Shown piece after piece: positions 33,101 through 45,228 of a stretch of DNA of 64,000 nucleotides. The position numbers and the translations under genes are program-made. Positions within the stretch are counted from its first letter, which is position 1, and every line of letters begins with the position of its first letter. Origin of the DNA: Hydractinia symbiolongicarpus (taxonomy: Eukaryota; Cnidaria; Hydrozoa; Anthoathecata; Hydractiniidae); NCBI RefSeq assembly GCF_029227915.1, contig NC_079885.1, forward strand, positions 21,587,001 through 21,651,000, written 5' to 3'. The notes under the pieces were generated by a model, which worked only from the letters and a program-made list of their open reading frames with translations, ran no database searches and was not told where the DNA came from.

Positions 33101-36100
33101 AAAGGGGTCATAATGATTAGGGAAAATGAATTATAAGAGCCAGGGTATGGCGCAAAATGTTTCACGAATCCTAACTGTTAAATTGACAACTGAGAAGGCA
33201 ATTCAAAATTACATTACATTTTGAATGTGCCCTTTGTGAAAATTGCATTATTTTAATTTCGACTTTTTTCTCTCTAGGCTAGCGATTCTACTTTTGGAAT
33301 TATTGATTTTGGCAGTAGCTCCATTCAACTTGCATTTACACCGTCTGGAGACAAAAGCAAACTAGACACTTTTAACATTGATGCTGAAAACATGACGATA
33401 TATGGGCATTCGTATTTATGTTACGGCAAACGAGAAATGGAAAGGAGATTTCTTGCTAAGCTAGTGACTGTAAGAATATTATTTTTTTCAGTATGTGAAT
33501 TTCTGAATAAGTTTGTTTATAGAATGAGGTTGGAATTTTCTACAATTAAAAGTAAACACTACTCTAAAAAGTAAAAGAAGTTTCAAAGTTTTTTTTAATT
33601 TTTACACACTAACATTATATTCTGTTAGAACTAACGTCGCGCTTTTAGTCAAACTTCACCCCGGCCCTGTAATAAACGGCTTAAGTTAATAGATCCTGGG
33701 TACGTGGGCGTATCCAATGATTTTAGAACTTTAAGAAATAAATAATAAAAACAGGATTTTAGCCATTGATCAGAGCGAGAAAGATGTATGTAGCGAAAAG
33801 GATATCAATCTGTTTAATTTAAACTTAAAATTTCCTTTTTTGTTCATTGAACGGCGATATGTGTAATGACCCGAAAAAGAACTTTTTGCGAAAGTACGGA
33901 CCCATGACTTGTTGTGTGTGTAGTTTAAAACGTTACAAGATTTATAGAACATTCTTAACGAAATAGCAACAAAACAACTTTAGTTCTTCATCTTCTTTTT
34001 CTTTAGGATGCATCTTTTAACTCAACGGTGCAGAATCCATGTTTCTTTTCTGGCTACAAAAAAAATTATTCCTCTTCATTTCTATGGGCAAGTCCTTGCA
34101 GCTCAGGACCATACGCAAAAGACAAGTTAGGTGTGATACACGTAATTTGGATTGGAACTCTTGCGCTAATTTTTTTAGTGCAAGAAGCTTTTTATTGTCC
34201 CTATATTTAATACCCGTATACGTCTATTTATCTGTCACGCAAAATGGTAACCACAGCAGGGAGACACGAAATACGATGAATTAAGGCCATCGACTAGTAC
34301 AATCAATTCTCCAATTTTTAGTACTCAGTCTTTGCTGGAAGGATGAGTTCATTAAAACATAAAAAACGAATCAATTATAAAAATAGAGGATAGTGCTTCA
34401 ACGTTTCTTTTTATAAAAAACCTTCCATACTAATTCCCGTATTATGAATAGACATAAATATTTTTCATCAAATCCTGTTTATTTTTTTAGGAAGTGAGTA
34501 TCCTGGGCCAGCTGACAAAAACAGAACATATACGCTACAAGGGACAGGCAACTCCTCACAATGCTTGAATGTTATACAAAGCTTAATAAAGACAACGTGT
34601 AGCAGTGGTGATTGCGGTATGAATGATGTCTTCCAGCCAAAAGTAGAAGGAAAATTTTTGGTAATTATATTGCTTATATCGTTAGTAACGTCATAGTCAC
34701 AAGAGTCATTGTGACTATGGTAACGTTCATTTGTATTTGTCAACATGTGATTTATTTTTGTTTGTTATGTCGCAGTAACTTTTTGAATGCAGAATTTTGT
34801 CTTTTTATTTACAGCATTTCGTGTGTTATTGGTAGTGGTATTCGTTTTTTTTCAGGCTTTGACTGTTTTTCGTTACGCAGCAGATTTTATGAGTATTTCT
34901 AGCACTGCATCACGACAAGTATTAAAAAACGCGACAGAAAAAACCTGTGCTACAAATTGGAAAGAAGTGAGTCTAATAAACTTTTATAAGTAACTTTAAT
35001 TTACATTTTATACTAATTGCTGATTTTAGTCTCAGTTTGTTAAAATGTTACTGAGATGCGTAGAATTCAATATTTGCAAAATTTCAGCTGTACACGTGCT
35101 ATTATTCGTTAGAAACACTTGCAGAATACTTGTTAGTTATTCAGGTTTGAACATTTGTTGTGAACTTTCTAAATTTTTAGCCTGATTAGTAGCGTACTAT
35201 TGGCCCTAAATGTCAGTCTCGTCATTAGCAACTCAGCTGCGTATATAAAAGTAACAACGGATCATAGATGAGTCATTACCTTCGCAGAACAAAGTTGGCG
35301 TTTAAGACTTCAGATAAAAATTAGCGAAATCTGCGCAAAATTGAAGTTGATTGAAAAGTTTAGCAAACAAAATAATTCCCGGATAGGCATGAGTTTTCTT
35401 CTAAAACTTACTTTTTAGTTATAAGTAATTCAAAGTCAACGCGAAACTGTTGTTTTTACATCCCAGTACCTATTTTAAACGATCATTCGCTTAAAAACAT
35501 AGATTTCTGATAATAACCAATCAGAATCCATCACATTACCAGACGGGTCCACAGCCACTTATCTCAAAGTTCTTTGGAAACAAGAATGTCCCAGTTCCAA
35601 TATTCAAAGTTGACTGAAAAACCTAACCTGATTTCCTTAGCTATTTTTCAACACTTAATGTTTACATTTAGATCTCATCACGTGATATTCCAGGGACACC
35701 TGTCAAGTATCGAGGTAGTCGTTGTTTTGACGCATGGTATAGTTATTTCTTATTAACTGACGGATTTAAATTTGACGACGCCTCTTGGAAGTTGGAATAT
35801 GTGAATAAGGTAGGTTTTTATTTGACACATTCCGGTAGAATGTTGGTAAAAAAATTAAAGTAAGCAGAGCCATTTGACAGGGAAGATTCAATGTTTTATG
35901 TCAGTAATAAATTAAAAATAAAAATAAAACAATATTTTTTTAGGTAAATGGTCAAAAGCTTCAGTGGTCACTTGGTTTAATGTACATGAAAAAAGACAAC
36001 ATGTTCAAAAATATAAGAAGCTACATTTTACAAAAAATCACAAGGAAGCAAGGCATGCTGGGATTAGCTGTGTTTGGTGCTCTTTTATTGGTTATTGGGA

Positions 36101-36171
36101 TAATTATTCTGATCATTGCTATTATATGCAGAAGAAAGAAAGGACAATTACCTGTGAGTGGAGAAGAATAA
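30165..36171 (+). CDS. ENTPD: Ectonucleoside triphosphate diphosphohydrolase (CD39 family), 508 aa
   Basis: Cell-surface apyrase that hydrolyses extracellular NTPs and NDPs to NMP. Ten coding exons: 30165-30311, 31458-31569, 31857-32004, 32564-32720, 33278-33469, 34007-34130, 34491-34660, 34856-34966, 35672-35809, 35944-36171; phase is continuous and totals 508 residues, the normal length for ENTPD1/2/3/8. N-terminal membrane segment in residues about 14-36 (LMFIILALILIIVGVIFLAY); C-terminal membrane segment in exon 10 (LAVFGALLLVIGIIILIIAI) followed by a short basic tail. Apyrase regions: ACR1 VVIDAGGSGTRLVIYKY, ACR2 FLGATAGMRLLK, ACR3 ITGTQEAQWAWLAANYI with the catalytic Glu, ACR4 GIIDFGSSSIQLAF, ACR5 near VNGQKLQWSLGLMY. 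Paired extracellular cysteines are present in exons 6-9. Two membrane anchors point to the ENTPD1/2/3/8 subgroup; which paralogue cannot be decided. The start codon follows an acceptor-like sequence, so a 5'UTR exon probably lies upstream. Confidence 0.95.
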
Positions 36172-39100
36172 CTGAAAATGACTTATCGCCTCTTCACCTT
36201 TCTTTAGTTCAATTCACGATGCACAGTTTTGTAGATTAGATAATAACAATCATAACGTGTAAATGGACCTTCTAGACTTCGAATTTATCTTGGATATATT
36301 AGATGAGGGATTCACTGACCAATTCTAGCTTACAAAAGACTTGTCATTACTTTCTGGTATTTAGCTACTGAAGATCCGTTTCAATCACTTCAATTTCAAT
36401 ATCGCATCTCTTTAAATACAGTTTTTGTATAATTTATCGGGATAAATTTTCGCCGGGATTAAATTTCGCGGATTTCGGATTTCCGAAACTAAGTCCCCGC
36501 GAAAATCTGGAAACTAGCCGTCCGCCAAAATTTGTCCCCGCGAAATTTTTAATTATTATCTGATCTGCGAGCTTTATATAGGAAAATTTCCATAAAAATT
36601 TCATGGTCAAAATTCTCTTACTTCCTTTGTCACCTCCCTGTTTTCCCATAAGGTAATAACCAATAAACGCGATTTGTGTATTTTATTGTGGCGGCTGTTT
36701 GTATTAAAACCCCATTTGTTCAAATCTCAGATACTTAAACCAGTACTGATAATTGACCCTTAAAATACACTACCTAAACAAAGAAAGCAACTGGTGAGCA
36801 ACACCCCTACCTGAAGGAAATTAGACGGTTTAGAAAACAGGTGTTATCAAAATAACGTTCTTTTGATGCAATTTCCTATTGTAAATCTAAAATTTAAATT
36901 AAATGTTAATGAATCTAGAGATTTAAAAAGTTTTCTGCGCAGTGGGTCCTAACCATTGTGTCTTCCTTGTAACCTCCTCTTCCATGTAAAAACATGTGAC
37001 TACGCAGAGTGTCAAATCATTCGCGGGAAAATTTGTGATGATCATGTCAATGATTTTGCGAAAAATAACTTGCGATGTGTAGGGGTTAATTATTTACTTA
37101 AGTTGCGCAGGGAAGAGTGGTTGATGCGCAACGCATATCGCTGGGAAACAAATGTTTTGAACGAATGTATATTTTCTTTTGTGGTGGGAATGTTCAAACT
37201 AATTCAGTTTTTTATTATTTCAAGATCAGGGTGTCTAAAAAGTTGATCTTTATTTTTCTGACATTTTCTTTCCCTAGCTTATTTCAAGAAACAAAGGATA
37301 AAACAAACACAGTCTGATAATAAAAACTAAAATACAAGACATTAAAATCAACAAGACGTATCATATACGCAAACAACCTCGCGAATAAAGTTTATAAAAA
37401 GCTAACTATCAAATTTTGGTTTCTGTTACGAATTTAGACACGAATATTTTGCAATTGATTTGTGAGAACTTCATGAACTAAAATTCCTCGAAATTTCCAT
37501 TATCGTTAAGTCAGTTTGGGGTAAACTGACTAACAGGAAGAAGAAAGACCACAAGCTCCAGTTAAAATTTTGCGAAATTCAGTAATTCAGTAACCCCCCC
37601 CCCCCCCCCCACATTCCCAAAAAAAACCAACAAACAAACGGGGTATAAGAAAGTCACTCAGTAAGAAAAAGTAAAAAAAATTAAAAATAATACACGGTCT
37701 TAAATGTTCGGGCGAAAAATAGCTGCAGTTAAAAAAATATTACCAGAACTGTCAAACAGCAAACTTAGATGAAAAGAATCCTGTACACTTATGGCGCGGA
37801 GACAAATAACAAGCAGGCAATCAGAGAATTTACGTTTTTTAGAGTGTTTCCGAAATCATATTTCTCTATTTTGGCGTGTCATTAGCGTAGCGAAAAGAAT
37901 TTCGTTCTCGTCATTATTTATAAATGGTGGAGCGTCTTTGTGTTTTTTCTCTTACATATTTTTGTGGAGATTTTATTTTTGGCAGACTACTTCCAGGCAT
38001 TTGGGGAGACCTTAATTCTGCCTACATTCACATTGGAAAACTTTGGTGGAAACACATTTACTTTGCCAGTTTGTTAAGTAAAGCTTTTGAAGTCACCATT
38101 ATGTTCGGCATACTTTTTTTTTTAACTTTGCCAAATTTTGTCTAAAATAAAGTAGTTTTAATTTTTGGACCAGTTTTGGCTTAAAATGACATTTAGGTGA
38201 CAAAAATTAAAATTATGATGTCACTATTATTTTCAGCATACTCTTTTTGTTAACTGTGGCAAATTTTGTCGAAAACGAATACAAATTTTGGCCTGATACG
38301 TCATTTAGATGACTTCCAAGTACTTAGAAAGTTTAGGTACGAAGTTTAAATCTGTGACGTTGCAATTGACCATTTGGGGCGATATAGTAAAAAGAAAAAA
38401 AAAAGTAAAAATAGTTACCAAGATGAAATTCGAACACACGACTTACTCGTGTCGGCTCTCAGAGAGGCAAAAATTTCTATTCTTGTAGGACACATTTGCG
38501 TTTTAATACAAGCTCACTAGCTTGTAATAAAAATTAAAAGCACATGGATTGCAGACTTTGGATGTTTCGTAGCCCCTTAAACAATAATTACACTAAACCT
38601 TAACAAGGATGATATAAAGAATTTTTTTAACTCGTAAAAGAAATACCAGATTATATAAAACTCACGAGAATTAACTTTTGGAGAATTGCCTATATTTCAT
38701 TTTTTTGTTTGCAGGATTTAACCAATAGTTCCTTGAAAGTATTTTTCAATAAAAACCTACGCAAGTATACATTTTAGCTACATGAGAGAAAGTCAGTGAA
38801 TCAATGGATATCAAAAACCCCAAACTATATTGATGACTCCTCCTTCCTTAATTCAGATGATAAAAGGAAAACACATCCATTGAGAAAAAAACGCACTAAC
38901 ACGGCAGTTCTATTTTACCAACCATTCTAAATTATTTATGTTTTTCACTTAAACTCTTGAGATAGAACTTCTGTCCTTTATGGCCTCCGGATTATTCTTT
39001 CGACTAACCAAAAAGAGGCCTGGGTAAAAAATTAATGTCAGCATTTAAAAAAAATTGGTTAAAATTATATTATTTAAAATTAGTTAATAATTTCCTTTTT

Positions 39101-39226
39101 CTAAATTTTAAATACTTCACAAAGTTCTCGCACTATTAACATAAACACACCTCCAAAATAACTTAAAATTTATGTAAAATCGATTTACAAAACACTCTTA
39201 TAAAAGCACGCGAAATGTTAACTTCT
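36172..39226. other. Convergent spacer between ENTPD and the SMIM13-like gene
   Basis: No coding exon recognised. An AATAAA at 36662-36667 could end the ENTPD transcript. Contains a small CGCGAAA fold-back segment (36437-36552), a 17-C homopolymer (37594-37610), and a tandem duplication of about 110 bp (about 38090-38200 and 38218-38312; shared CATACT, CAAATTTTGTC, TTTTGG, CATTTAG.TGAC). Short ORFs at 36956-37246 and 37791-38145 look like chance. Confidence 0.6.
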
Positions 39227-39668
39227 TTAATCGGTATGATGCGATTGCTTTTCTTTTAGCCTGACACTTCTTCGTAGAGGTTGGCTTTTCGTTTTCTTCT
39301 TGCCTTCGTCATCATTTCCATATACTAATTCCTTAATGAAGGGGAAGCGTAGAAGGAACATACGCCAAACAACAAACCAACCTAAAATTAACAACAAACC
39401 AAATTAGCAAGTCAACTAAAGAAACTTAGGATATGTCTGGGTAATTGTGTTTTCTAAACAGAACTGGGACCAACTAAAAACTCGTTATCACGTGCACTGC
39501 GAGTTAAGAGTGTAAATGCAGAATAACAGAATAAAATCACATAAAGTTACCTAATACAACCAACAGAATAACAACAATAATTCCAAAAACCAAACCAGAA
39601 AATGCCAAAATGGTATCTTTAACTGCGTTGATTCTTTCATCTGTAAAATACGCTTTTATTTCATCCAT
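39227..39668 (-). CDS. SMIM13: SMIM13-like small single-pass membrane protein, 90 aa
   Basis: Two exons on the minus strand, each too short for a standard ORF screen: 39668-39551 (ATG) and 39381-39227 (stop TAA at 39229-39227). Donor GTAACT, acceptor ATTTTAG; the split Gly codon (G+GT) keeps phase. Exon 1 encodes MDEIKAYFTDERINAVKDTI and then a membrane helix (LAFSGLVFGIIVVILLVVL). Exon 2 begins GWFVVWRMFLLRFPFIKELV, which lines up with the conserved GWYFVWHLFLSKFKFLRELV core of vertebrate SMIM13 as I remember it, then a short basic tail ending in KEKQSHHTD. Length 90 aa against about 91 in human. Function of SMIM13 is unknown. It lies 855 bp downstream of the PDP gene in the same orientation. 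Confidence 0.85.
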
Positions 39669-40523
39669 TTCAAGTTATTTATTCTTCAGCTAAAAATAAT
39701 AGGATTCTGAAAAAAGATCAACAAATAGTTTTATGTGAAACACCCTTAGACTTGAAAACCTTTTTAGACTGAGAACCTTCTAAAACCAATCACATAGCAT
39801 ATGAGTCACAATGACATAACAAAATTATAAAAACAATCCAAGACACATCTTGTTCTAAAAGTCATGTACCAAAAACACGTTTAAACTTAAATTGCGATTT
39901 GTGTACTTTTCTAACGTAACAAGCAAAACATGTGAATTCAGTCTCCTTAAATAAGAGAAAATGATAAAACCTACATGTAATTCCCGTTTTAAATAAAGCA
40001 AGAGGAGATATATTTTATATTTATTGCTACAACACAAATCCTTTATTGTTTATAAAGGTCTGTAACATCTTCTTGATTCTTTCGTACGAATCTTAATATA
40101 TCGTATTATCTCAAATAAACGCAAACTTTATGAAAATTGTACACGATCTACCTTATTCGTTTTAATCGTGCGAAATAAGTTTCGCGCGGCAAAAAATTCT
40201 ATTTCACGCGTATTAATTATTTTCCTGCAAGTGCAAATTCTCCCCAAATAAAAAAAAAATAAAAACAGACGAAATACGTTTTTTGATGTAAACTAGATAA
40301 TTTTCTTGATTATAGCTGTTGTTGTGTTGAAAATGATGAAATACAAATACGAAATCAGTACGAATAAGAATTTTTCTGTTGACATGTTGTATATAAAATT
40401 ATACGAATAAAACAGTAAAAAACAAAACACCACCACACATAATAAAAAAGGTTGCATTTTTAATGTTAGATACACTTTATAATTAAATAAGAATATTTAA
40501 AACCAGAAATATTTATTTTCCAT
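39669..40523. other. Spacer between PDP and the SMIM13-like gene
   Basis: 855 bp, AT-rich, no exon seen. It must hold the PDP 3' end: AATAAA on the minus strand at 40517-40512 lies only a few bases after the PDP stop codon. It also presumably holds the SMIM13-like promoter or 5'UTR exon. A CGCGAAA-type fragment lies near 40170-40215. Confidence 0.5.
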
Positions 40524-43500
40524 TCACGAAACCATGTTTCCATCATCATTTTCCAAGAAAATAACAGCGACAGATATATCGTCACGATACAATCTCACAT
40601 CAGGATACGAGAGAGACATCATAGCTCGAAGGTTATTTCGATCGTATCCTGCAAGTGCGAAACGAATTAAAAAACTCGCAATATTTTCATCCTCCGAATC
40701 TTTAAACGCATTCGGATCTGCTAAAATGGCGTCACAGTTCGCTACACCATATAAATGCGCTCTTTCTTGTAATTTCTCACTTCTCCTTCCCTCGAGGTAA
40801 GCTGCAACAAGTTCGATCACCTCTTCATTGTCTAGCATATCCCACAAGCCATCACTAGCTAACACAATAAATCGGTCACTCTTCTCCAGTTTGTAATGAA
40901 AAACGTCTGGTTCTGCACTTAGGTAGGGGGGAGTTTTAAGATTCTGCATGGGAGAAAATTTTGGTAAAGTCTTAAACATATCACCAAGCTCTGAGGCACT
41001 TAATTTAAATTGGACATCTCCCAGCGCTCTTAAAGGTGCTAACCGTCCTAACAAGCGGCCATATTGTATGCAACTACGGGTTTCATCAGCAGGATGTTCT
41101 GATAGGATGCGCTGAATCTCCTCAGGACTGGAAGCTAAAGAAAAGTTAGAGTGATGTGAGGTTGCAGATGAATTTACACCTGTTGGTATATACATTATTT
41201 TTTTATAAGCAATTGAAATTTCGAAAATTCCAAAATGAAGTATTTTTTCAGGCTCAATATATGCTTAGGTTTTGCTTAATAGCAAAAAGAATTATTGGAA
41301 TATGTTTATGAAAAAACACATGGTCAGGCCTCCAATATGCTTATTTGAAAAAAAAAAACGTTTTATGTTAATTTTAAACATTAGTAATTACAATTCGGAC
41401 ATAAAAAGAAAAACTCCTTACGAAACAAAATAAAAAACATAAAAACTTCCTCACATCTTCTTAGGCTTCGCATAATGCTTGGCATATGCCTAAAAATGAG
41501 GAAATTTAAGCCCACCGATGCTAATGTCATGCTTATAAGAAAACATGTATTGTACAAAAACTAATGACTGTAAAGTAAAAAAAATGAAGAAATGTGGACA
41601 CTGTCCGTTTTCCAGGCTTTCAAATATGTACACCTTTTCTTATATACATGCCCTTGATGTTCACCATGAATGAGAATCTTTAATTTTTAAAATGATTTTA
41701 AACAAGAGTCATAGTGTTTATCAATTTCCTTTTTATTTTTTAAATCTTTTGCAATTTAGTAGTTGAATGTACCTCTCAGTCCATGTCTCTTAAAGTCGTT
41801 ACACAAACTGGATTACACAATGCGTAATCTTGACACAAAATGGATTTCCAAAGTGTACAGACAAACACTAATGTATAACTACTCCTTGACTGGGCAGCTG
41901 GTTGAAATACAAGAATCTGTTTTATAATTTTTTCCACTTTGACGTTTTAAAAAGTTTTGTTTTTGCTTAAAGCGTACACAAAATCATTTTTGCAATGCTT
42001 AGGTAAATTAAAACTATGGGCCAATTGAGGCTTAGTCTCGTTGTGTAATGGTTATAAACGACTTTCTTAATTGAGGCTTAGTTTCGTTGTGTAATGCTTA
42101 TAAACGAGTTTCTTAATTGAGGCTTAGTCTCATTTTGTAATGCTTATAAACGAGTTTCTTAATTGAGGCTTAGTCTCATTTTGTAATGCTTATAAACGAG
42201 TTTCTTAATTGAGGCTTAGTCTCATTTTGTAATGCTTATAAACGAGTTTCTTCATTGAGGCTTAGTCTCGTTGTGTAATGTTGATAAACGAGTTTATTAT
42301 AATGAACAGTGTTTTCCTAAAGGTTTTTAATGTCTGTAGCCAATCTCACGAAATGTATAAGGTTAGTTGTGACTAAGCCAATTTTTTACTACTTATATAC
42401 ATAAAAAGCGTTATATCATAATAGTATGTTTTTAATTAATGTTCTCAATGTGATTAGTCAACTCTACATATGGAGAAATATTGAGTGAAGGGGTGAACAT
42501 TTTTACAGAAATATATGTTTTATTTACTACAAATTCAAAGAAGTATTAGTAATTTGATTAAACTTTGCAGGCAATCTAATAAAATTTAAATCTTAGGTGA
42601 CATGTTAAAGTTGTAAGCAAGTTTTAATTATATATAAAGCAATAGAGAAATATATGTCTTTTACGCCTCGCTTATCAAATGGACATGAAGTACATAGTTA
42701 GCATGAATATTGTCAATTATTAATATTGGTGTTTAGATTTTTCATAAAGAGGAACTGAATTAGCAAGACAATTTAAAAATTAAATAACAAATTGACAAGG
42801 TTGATTATAAATTTAAAAAATATCAATTTGTGAAAAATTACTTATTTATGGGAGTTGCAAAGTTTCCTTAAATTTTAATTTTCTTCAATAGCATATTCAA
42901 AGGAATGAATCTTCACAATATATTTTTGTTAAAAATATTTATTTAAATTATTCCATGTTCCGTGTTTCTCTGCTAAATAATAAATCTTTGATCTTTTCTT
43001 TCCTCTGAAATCAAAAATATTTAAAGAAATATACCAAGCTGAGACCTTAACATTACTTGTCCTAAACACATTTAAAATTTGCAATTATATTAAAGGGTTT
43101 TATAGGGGTAAGCTGGATTAGCACAAAGTTTTGTTGCTGTTTCTCCCTCTAAAAATAAACTTTACTGAAAATGCTTACAATATATTAACTTAACAAATAT
43201 TAGGCAGACCTTTCTATGAAATATTATGAGGCTCAACCAAAAGTTAAGAAAATTGTGTGGATTAGAAAGAAAAAATTTACATCCAAGAACAAATTAATTC
43301 TCAAATCATGTTTTTCAAAAAAAAAACAAAAAAAAACAGTAATATAAATAAACTCTGTGTCATCTTATAGAGAGAATGAAATATTTTCAGAAATGTAAAT
43401 CATAAAGATTTTAAATTTTTAGGAGCAAATAAAGATTCTGAATTTCAGCAGTGGAAAATAAAATAAAATTAATGGCAGCATTGGCAAAAATATTTTATTT

Positions 43501-44937
43501 AATAAGAGGCAAAAGGGAAACAGCATATTATTAAATACACTAAACATACTTCGGAAAATAATCCATCTTCTTTTTATTCTGTTCTTTTTGCATTTTCTCC
43601 TTTTTACATTTTTATTATATATTTAATTCCTAAACTTTGGGCACCCAACAACAGCAATTGCCACTAGGGTATTTTACCAGTATTAGCGTCTAACATTTTA
43701 TCTTTTAGAGAATGAATACTTGCAAATTCTCTAAAAAACTGCTGTTTGAAAAAAATATTACACATAAGTGCTGGCAACTACCAACTAGTCAACAAAAATT
43801 AAATTAATAGGCTTCATAGGTTCTATTAAAACAACCCCAGGTTGGTATTTCTTATTAAAATGTGTCATGTTGCTGATCACATTTTATAAATATAAAGGTA
43901 TGCCTTAATATAAAATTCATACCTGCAGTGTGATCATAGGTCAATTGTACTGCTGACCAGTTTCCATTACAATAACTTCCTAAAACGGCTCTGCAATCTC
44001 CAAGATTAGCAACATATAATTCGTCGTGGACCAAATATGCAACAAGAGCACAACAACCTGACAAAGCTACTCCCAAGTTGTGTGTATTCATTTGGTTTGA
44101 GTCAGCTAAATACTTCATTTCTGATATCATATCTGTATCAAGCCGTAAGAAAGCTTCCTTAATAGCTTGGCTAACACCAAAATTTAAAGGAATTTGATTC
44201 TCATCAGTATTTCCAGTTGCAAATAACTGTTTTAGAGGACTGGAAACATAGGATAATATGTTACCAGCACTGCTATTGAGATCAATATTATCTCTTGAAT
44301 CATTCAAATATGAATTAATATCTTTAAACCAGGGTAAATTTTCAGATACTGCATCTTTATTTAAAACATTATCAAATAAATCACTTGGTTGAAAGTCATT
44401 GTTGTTACAATGCACACTGTTATCAATTAATGCTGCATGCAAGTAATATGGTAATCGTTGCTTAGTCTGTACACCAAACAAACTACCTCCATGTCCATCA
44501 ATCACACCAACTAATACGCTATCATTGGATTTAGATTTAGTCATAAAAAGCTGGTCTTCATTTGGTTCATTCGATGCTAATTGATTCGTTTCGCAACGCA
44601 CTATTTTTTCACTCTTTAACGCCACATTTTTTTCATTGCTCCATAACTTCTGATTCACTTCTTTATCACTCAATAAATTATCTGACACTTTTGAATGTAT
44701 GTAAGCTGACGAGCTACTTCGTCTGAAGTTATACCCAGTTTTTCTTTTCTTGTGGTGTCCAACCGGCCTTAGATTTACAGTGCTATGCCTTTTCCCATGA
44801 ACATTATTTTTACTGTTGTCTACAAATGTTTCATTTGCGATAGAACCAAGCCATTTCTTTCTAAACAGTTTAAGGGAATGATACAACCGCCAATGAGCCG
44901 ACGTTCCCCAGGCCCATTGTGATGTAGACACTCGCAT
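40524..44937 (-). CDS. PDP1: Pyruvate dehydrogenase phosphatase catalytic subunit-like PP2C, 556 aa
   Basis: Mg2+/Mn2+-dependent Ser/Thr phosphatase expected in the mitochondrial matrix, dephosphorylating and activating pyruvate dehydrogenase E1-alpha. Two exons: 44937-43923 and 41179-40524, with a 2.7-kb intron; the junction codon G+GT gives Gly339. The N-terminus is basic with few acidic residues over its first 35 positions (R2, R17, K23, R26-K28), compatible with a mitochondrial presequence. PP2C motifs: SNEPNEDQLF with the metal-binding region, GVIDGHGG (Asp147), YVANLGDCRAVLG, RALGD, TPPYLSAEPDV (characteristic of PDP), VLASDGLWDML (Asp448) and YRDDISVAV (Asp538/539). Length fits PDP1/PDP2 (about 530 aa). 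Only one PDP is visible, so the 1 versus 2 label is not meaningful in this lineage. A low-complexity spacer rich in N/S (residues about 175-235) enlarges the catalytic domain. Confidence 0.93.
42023..42294. repeat. 46-bp tandem repeat, about 6 copies, in the PDP intron
   Basis: Unit AATTGAGGCTTAGTCTC followed by ATTTTGTAATGCTTATAAACGAGTTTCTT. Copies 3-5 are nearly identical (CATTTTG variant); copies 1, 2 and 6 carry CGTTGTG. AACGAG at the end of one unit and CTCGTT in the next can pair across a 20-base loop. Confidence 0.92.
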
Positions 44938-45228
44938 TTAACAGGGTTGTTAATTAAAAACTTTCACAAGCATTTAACACATACACCATAAATTAACGTT
45001 CAATGACAGAAAACACTTTCATTTTTTATTTTCATGACATGGCTCAGCTCTCCCTTCCATCAAAGCAGCAAGAGCAAGTGTAAAATCTTATTTCTTTCCG
45101 AGTTATCCGTATCGAACAATGTGTCATCCCTGGTTAGCTATCTGCAATTTAGTTTCTGAAATATTGTACGAAAATTTATACGGGGAAAATCAACCACGAC
45201 AACCATCAAGTATCACGTTTGCCGACCA
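44938..45228. promoter_or_regulatory. Putative bidirectional promoter, PDP / LRRC69-CAP
   Basis: 291 bp separate the two divergent start codons. The segment has more CpG than its surroundings (CCGAGTTATCCGTATCGAAC, 45098-45118; ACGACAACCATC region) and no clear TATA box in either direction. Shared promoter function is inferred from spacing only. Confidence 0.5.

Noticed and set aside
38441-38500. tRNA gene on the minus strand
   Set aside because: A GTGTTCGAATTTC B-box-like string is present, but no pairing acceptor or anticodon arm could be drawn.
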